Shown here piece by piece: positions 5,073 through 8,214 of a DNA stretch of 8,214 nt. The position numbers and the translations under genes were made by a program. Under the pieces are notes generated by a model. The model ran no database searches. It was not told where the DNA came from and worked only from the letters and a program-made list of their open reading frames with translations. How positions within the stretch are numbered: position 1 is the stretch's first letter; each line of letters starts with the position of its first letter. Source of the DNA: JAZNBI01 sp045586995 (GTDB taxonomy: Bacteria; Bacillota; Clostridia; Oscillospirales; CAG-272); assembly GCA_045586995.1 (NCBI GenBank), contig JAZNBI010000089.1, positions 1 to 8,214 on the forward strand, written 5' to 3'.

Positions 5073-7313
5073 ATGAAAAAAATCGAAAAAAATATCAATA
5101 CGTCCGCAGATGAAGCTGCCACAACTGAGCTTTGTGCCAATGTTGAGCACATTATTTGGTCGAATGACGAAAACGGATTTACAATATGTGATGTTTTGCT
5201 CGATGATGAGGAAGCTCCCGTTACCTTTACGGGAATAATGCCCTATCTTTCAGCAGGTGACAGAATCACCGCTGTCGGAAAATGGGTACATAATCCAAAA
5301 TACGGAAGGCAGTTTAAGGTTGAGCAATATGAAAAAACCATTCCGTCTGACGCGGCATCAATGCTTTCTTATCTTTCATCGGGAGCAATAAAGGGAATAG
5401 GGCCGAAAACCGCGCTTAAGATTGTCGAGGAATTTGGTGATGATGCCTTCGATGTGCTTGAAAATCATCCCGATTGGTTAACGCAAATTCCCGGAATCTC
5501 GCCTAAGCGAAGCCGTGAAATGTCAGAGGATTTCAAAGAAAAATCGAGTATGCGTAACGCGATGATTTTTTTTAGAGAATTTTTCGGACCGGCGCTTACG
5601 GTGAAAATATATAATACACTTGGACAGTATGCGGTAGAAAAGGCAAAAGCGAATCCTTATATTTTGTGCGAAAAAATCAGCGGAATCGGATTTGAGCGTG
5701 CCGACGAAATGGCGATGAGTTTGGGCTTTTCAAAGACCTCGGCAGAGCGCATAATGAGTGGAATTCAATATGTTTTAACCGATTTTGCAAGACAAAACGG
5801 GCATGTGTGTCTTCCATACGACCAGCTTTCGGAGATTGCCTCGCGTTTGTTGGAAGCTGATATTCATTCTATTGAGGAGTATATATCGGCTCTTTTGGAT
5901 AAAGGCAAATTAAAAAGCGTAAGCATAGACAAAAAGAAATATATTTATGATCTATACGCGTATGATTCCGAAAAATATATTGCTTCAAAGCTTGATCTGA
6001 TAGACAAGCTTTGTGTCGTGACAGAAATTGAAAATATCAGAAAATTCATAGAAAAAGAAGAATTGGCAAACGGTATCGTATACGCCGACTTGCAGCGTAG
6101 GGCAATCGAAAACGCTTTGGAAAACGGAGTTATGATCCTTACGGGCGGTCCCGGTACGGGAAAGACCACCGTTGTGCGTGCGCTTATAGATATTTTTGAA
6201 GATATGGGGCTTGATGTGGCAATAGCGGCGCCTACAGGGAGAGCGGCAAAGCGCTTGTCCGAAGCTACCGTGCACGAGGCATCGACTATTCATAGATTGT
6301 TGGATACCGAATTTGGTTCTTCGGATGAAAGGCAAATGTTCAAGCGCAACGAAAACGATATGCTCGACGAGGATGTAATTATCGTTGACGAGGTTTCGAT
6401 GATAGATAACTATTTGATGTGTGCGCTTTTGAAGGCAATCAAGCCGGGCGCTCATCTTATTCTTATAGGCGATTCCGATCAGCTGCCTTCTGTCGGAGCA
6501 GGCAATATACTTCGTGATATTATTGACAGCGGAAGGTTTTCGACGGTTAAGCTTAATGAAATATTCAGACAAGCGAGTCAAAGTCTTATTGTTACAAATG
6601 CGCATCTGATAAATATCGGAAGTATGCCGAAAATCGATGTAAAGGACGGCGATTTTTTCTTTCTTCACCGTCAAAATGATGATGAAATATCCTTTACAGT
6701 GACCGATTTGTGTAAAAATCGGCTTCCTCGAAGCTACGGTAAAGAGATCGTTGAAAATATACAGGTGATTTCACCGTCGCGTAAGGGCGAGGAAGGCACT
6801 GAAAATCTTAATTTAATGCTTCAAAGCGCGCTGAATCCCCCCGAAAAATATAAACGCGAATATCGATTTAAGGATATTTTGTACCGCGAGGGTGACAAGG
6901 TTATGCAAACGCGTAACAATTATGATATGAGATGGGATAAAAACGGCTCGGGCGGATGCGGAATATTTAACGGCGATATCGGTGTGATTCACGAGATCAA
7001 TATTTCTGAAAAATATATGGAAATATATTTTGACGAACGAGTTGTCAGCTATGAATTTTCGTTTCTTGACGATCTTGAGCTTGCTTATGCAATTACGGTA
7101 CACAAAAGTCAGGGCAGTGAATATCCGACGGTCATAATTCCTATCGGCTCATCTGCGCCGAGATTGCTGACGCGTCATTTGTTATATACCGCTGTGACGC
7201 GTGCGCAAGAGCGTGTGATACTTGTCGGGCGTGTTGACCTGCTTGAATATATGGTAAAAAATGATAGGCAATCCATGCGATATACAGGGCTGCTGGAAAG
7301 ATTAAGAAAATAA
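5073..7313 (+). CDS. recD2: RecD-like DNA helicase RecD2 (superfamily 1B, 5'-3')
   Basis: RecD2 is an ATP-dependent DNA helicase of bacteria, many of which lack RecBCD, acting in replication-fork and repair processes in the cytoplasm. The 746-residue length fits. An N-terminal OB-like region (about 20-90) precedes tandem helix-hairpin-helix motifs (GAIKGIGPKTA at 104-114, LTQIPGISPKRS at 136-147, and ISGIGFERAD at 202-211). The helicase core follows: Walker A GGPGTGKTT (358-366), APTGRAAKRL (386-395), Walker B VIIVDEVSMID (435-445), GDSDQLPSVGAGNIL (466-480), an Arg in IFRQ (497-500), VHKSQGSEY (676-684) and YTAVTRA (705-711). The AAAAGGTGAT stretch at 5057-5066 closely matches the 16S anti-Shine-Dalgarno sequence and fixes the ATG at 5073. 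It overlaps no neighbour and is followed by comF after 2 nt. It is a complete reading frame with all core motifs intact. Confidence 0.97.
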   Translation: MKKIEKNINTSADEAATTELCANVEHIIWSNDENGFTICDVLLDDEEAPVTFTGIMPYLSAGDRITAVGKWVHNPKYGRQFKVEQYEKTIPSDAASMLSYLSSGAIKGIGPKTALKIVEEFGDDAFDVLENHPDWLTQIPGISPKRSREMSEDFKEKSSMRNAMIFFREFFGPALTVKIYNTLGQYAVEKAKANPYILCEKISGIGFERADEMAMSLGFSKTSAERIMSGIQYVLTDFARQNGHVCLPYDQLSEIASRLLEADIHSIEEYISALLDKGKLKSVSIDKKKYIYDLYAYDSEKYIASKLDLIDKLCVVTEIENIRKFIEKEELANGIVYADLQRRAIENALENGVMILTGGPGTGKTTVVRALIDIFEDMGLDVAIAAPTGRAAKRLSEATVHEASTIHRLLDTEFGSSDERQMFKRNENDMLDEDVIIVDEVSMIDNYLMCALLKAIKPGAHLILIGDSDQLPSVGAGNILRDIIDSGRFSTVKLNEIFRQASQSLIVTNAHLINIGSMPKIDVKDGDFFFLHRQNDDEISFTVTDLCKNRLPRSYGKEIVENIQVISPSRKGEEGTENLNLMLQSALNPPEKYKREYRFKDILYREGDKVMQTRNNYDMRWDKNGSGGCGIFNGDIGVIHEINISEKYMEIYFDERVVSYEFSFLDDLELAYAITVHKSQGSEYPTVIIPIGSSAPRLLTRHLLYTAVTRAQERVILVGRVDLLEYMVKNDRQSMRYTGLLERLRK

Positions 7314-7315
7314 AA

Positions 7316-8089
7316 ATGAGCAGTTTTTTCGAGTTGTTTAAGAATTTGCTTTTTCCGCCCAAATGTATTTCGTGCGAAGAGCTTCTCGACATTTCGCTTG
7401 CTGAAAAATGCGAGAACGTGCTTTGCTCAAGCTGTCGCGGAAAATTTGAAAAGGCAAAATTGCACACCTGTTCTGAATGTATGCACGATATGGTGGATTG
7501 TCGTTGTATGCCAAAGCTTCTCAAGGCATCGGATGCATGCGCGCTTATCAGCTTGTTTATTTATGAGCGGAGGTCAACGGATGAGGACTCAAGTGCGGCA
7601 GATAATATTGTTTATTATCTAAAACGCAATAATTACCTAAATGGCTTTGATTTTTTGGGCAAACAGCTCTCATATCCTATTTCTGTGGCAATGGCAGAGC
7701 TTGGTTTTAAAAACGATGATACGTTAATTACGTTTGTACCGAGGCGCAAAAGCTCTGTTGTAAAGTACGGATTTGACCAATCGGAGTTGCTTGCAAAAGC
7801 CATATCAAAAAGAATGAAGATCGAATGTCGTTCGGTATTGGAGCGTAAATTTTCGTGGAGAAATCAGAAATCGCTAAACGCCTCAGAAAGAATCAAGAAC
7901 GTGCGCAGAGCGTTTGCGATGGAAAATCCCGAATATATTATGGGACGTAACATAATAATTGTTGATGACGTGGTAACAAGCGGTGCATCCATGTCTGAAT
8001 GTATAAAGATTTTAAAAAAGTTTGGTGCAAAAAGAGTTATTTGCGCATCGATCGCAAAATCCGAAAGCATCGCATCAAAAAGGCATTGA
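7316..8089 (+). CDS. comF: ComF family protein, phosphoribosyltransferase fold with N-terminal zinc-binding region
   Basis: ComF/GntX proteins have a type I phosphoribosyltransferase fold; in naturally competent bacteria ComF helps process incoming single-stranded DNA. The exact reaction is not established, and competence itself cannot be judged from this window. The 257-residue protein begins with FPPKCISC (13-20) and CSSC (37-40), then CSEC (52-55) and CRC (62-64), consistent with zinc ribbons. YGFDQSELLAKAIS (151-164) matches the family GFNQxxLLA region, and QKSLNASERIKNVRRAF (184-200) the QxxLxxxxRxxNVxxAF region. IIIVDDVVTSGASMSEC (213-229) is the PRPP-binding loop. A charged stretch RRSTDEDSSA (85-94) looks like a small insertion after the YE of the family. 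There is no good ribosome site just before the ATG, which follows the recD2 stop by 2 nt, so translation is probably coupled. Confidence 0.93.
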   Translation: MSSFFELFKNLLFPPKCISCEELLDISLAEKCENVLCSSCRGKFEKAKLHTCSECMHDMVDCRCMPKLLKASDACALISLFIYERRSTDEDSSAADNIVYYLKRNNYLNGFDFLGKQLSYPISVAMAELGFKNDDTLITFVPRRKSSVVKYGFDQSELLAKAISKRMKIECRSVLERKFSWRNQKSLNASERIKNVRRAFAMENPEYIMGRNIIIVDDVVTSGASMSECIKILKKFGAKRVICASIAKSESIASKRH

Positions 8090-8114
8090 TTTTTAATAAT
8101 GGCTATTGTATAAT
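8086..8114 (+). promoter_or_regulatory. Vegetative promoter for the mreB-like gene
   Basis: The -35 TTGATT (8086-8091) and consensus -10 TATAAT (8109-8114) are 17 bases apart. The -35 overlaps the TGA stop of comF. A start near 8121 would give a leader of about 36 nt ahead of the mreB-like ATG. No terminator for the comF transcript is visible in the 67-nt gap, so read-through is also possible. Confidence 0.75.
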
Positions 8115-8156
8115 ATATTTGTATGTATTTAAAAATAAGATGAGGATTTGAACCGT

Positions 8157-8214
8157 ATGTTTGCCGAAAAATTTTTGAGCAGTGATATAGGTATCGACCT
8201 CGGCACTTCTACCG
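8157..8214 (+). CDS. MreB/Mbl-like actin-family cell-shape protein (5' end only)
   Basis: Only the first 19 codons are in the window: MFAEKFLSSDIGIDLGTST. The DIGIDLGT stretch is the first phosphate-binding loop of the actin/Hsp70 ATPase fold, and the start MF followed within ten residues by DIGIDLGT is typical of MreB and Mbl, which form membrane-associated filaments that guide cell-wall synthesis. The segment before the loop (AEKFLSS) is a few residues longer than in common MreB (MFARDIGIDLGT). MreB and Mbl cannot be told apart, and another family member is possible from so little sequence. TGAGGA (8141-8146) is the likely ribosome site, ten bases before ATG, and a good promoter lies upstream. 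Confidence 0.85.
   Translation, partial: MFAEKFLSSDIGIDLGTST

Noticed and set aside
1..8214. Search for a novel defence, mobile or biosynthetic system
   Set aside because: All complete genes but the 98-residue protein fall into known housekeeping families, composition is even, and no repeats, att-like sites, toxin-antitoxin pairs or CRISPR arrays are visible.

Overview
The window looks like ordinary core chromosome of a low-to-mid GC Gram-positive bacterium, most likely a member of the Clostridia (Oscillospirales-like). The grounds are strong AGGAGG-type ribosome binding sites, two cis-acting riboswitches (FMN and SAM-I) with intrinsic-terminator expression platforms, an ECF-type riboflavin transporter, the sequence character of EF-Tu, and a recD2-comF-mreB-like gene order. 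All complete genes are on the + strand and use standard stops. I see no mobile element, CRISPR array, tRNA, rRNA or sign of recent transfer. The genus is not determinable from the sequence alone.

Layout. Positions 41-1246 encode elongation factor Tu (tuf), followed by a 12-bp hairpin that lacks a U-tract. Positions 1321-1541 form an FMN riboswitch whose variable peripheral stem is greatly enlarged; a short terminator follows. It leads into ribU (1632-2231), the riboflavin-binding S component of an ECF transporter. A DUF368/PopT-family membrane protein (2264-3139), proposed undecaprenyl-phosphate recycling translocase, lies 32 nt further on with no terminator between, so it is probably co-transcribed with ribU. 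A 362-nt gap then holds a nested palindrome (3149-3204), a small hairpin, a good extended -10 promoter (3266-3294), a SAM-I (S-box) riboswitch (3311-3390) and its terminator (3417-3444).

The SAM-I riboswitch controls metK (3502-4683), S-adenosylmethionine synthetase, a product-feedback loop. Downstream on the same strand, with short gaps and no visible terminator, are an unrecognised 98-residue membrane-anchored protein (4735-5031), recD2 (5073-7313, a RecD-like 5'-3' DNA helicase) and comF (7316-8089, a phosphoribosyltransferase-fold competence protein). The last two are separated by 2 nt and are probably translationally coupled. A consensus-like promoter (8086-8114) then starts an mreB/mbl-like gene that runs off the window end.

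No undescribed multi-gene system is evident. The most interesting points are the enlarged stem and the mutually exclusive pairings of the FMN riboswitch, the possibility that FMN also controls a lipid-carrier recycling protein, the nested palindrome, and the possible extension of SAM control into DNA-repair and competence genes.
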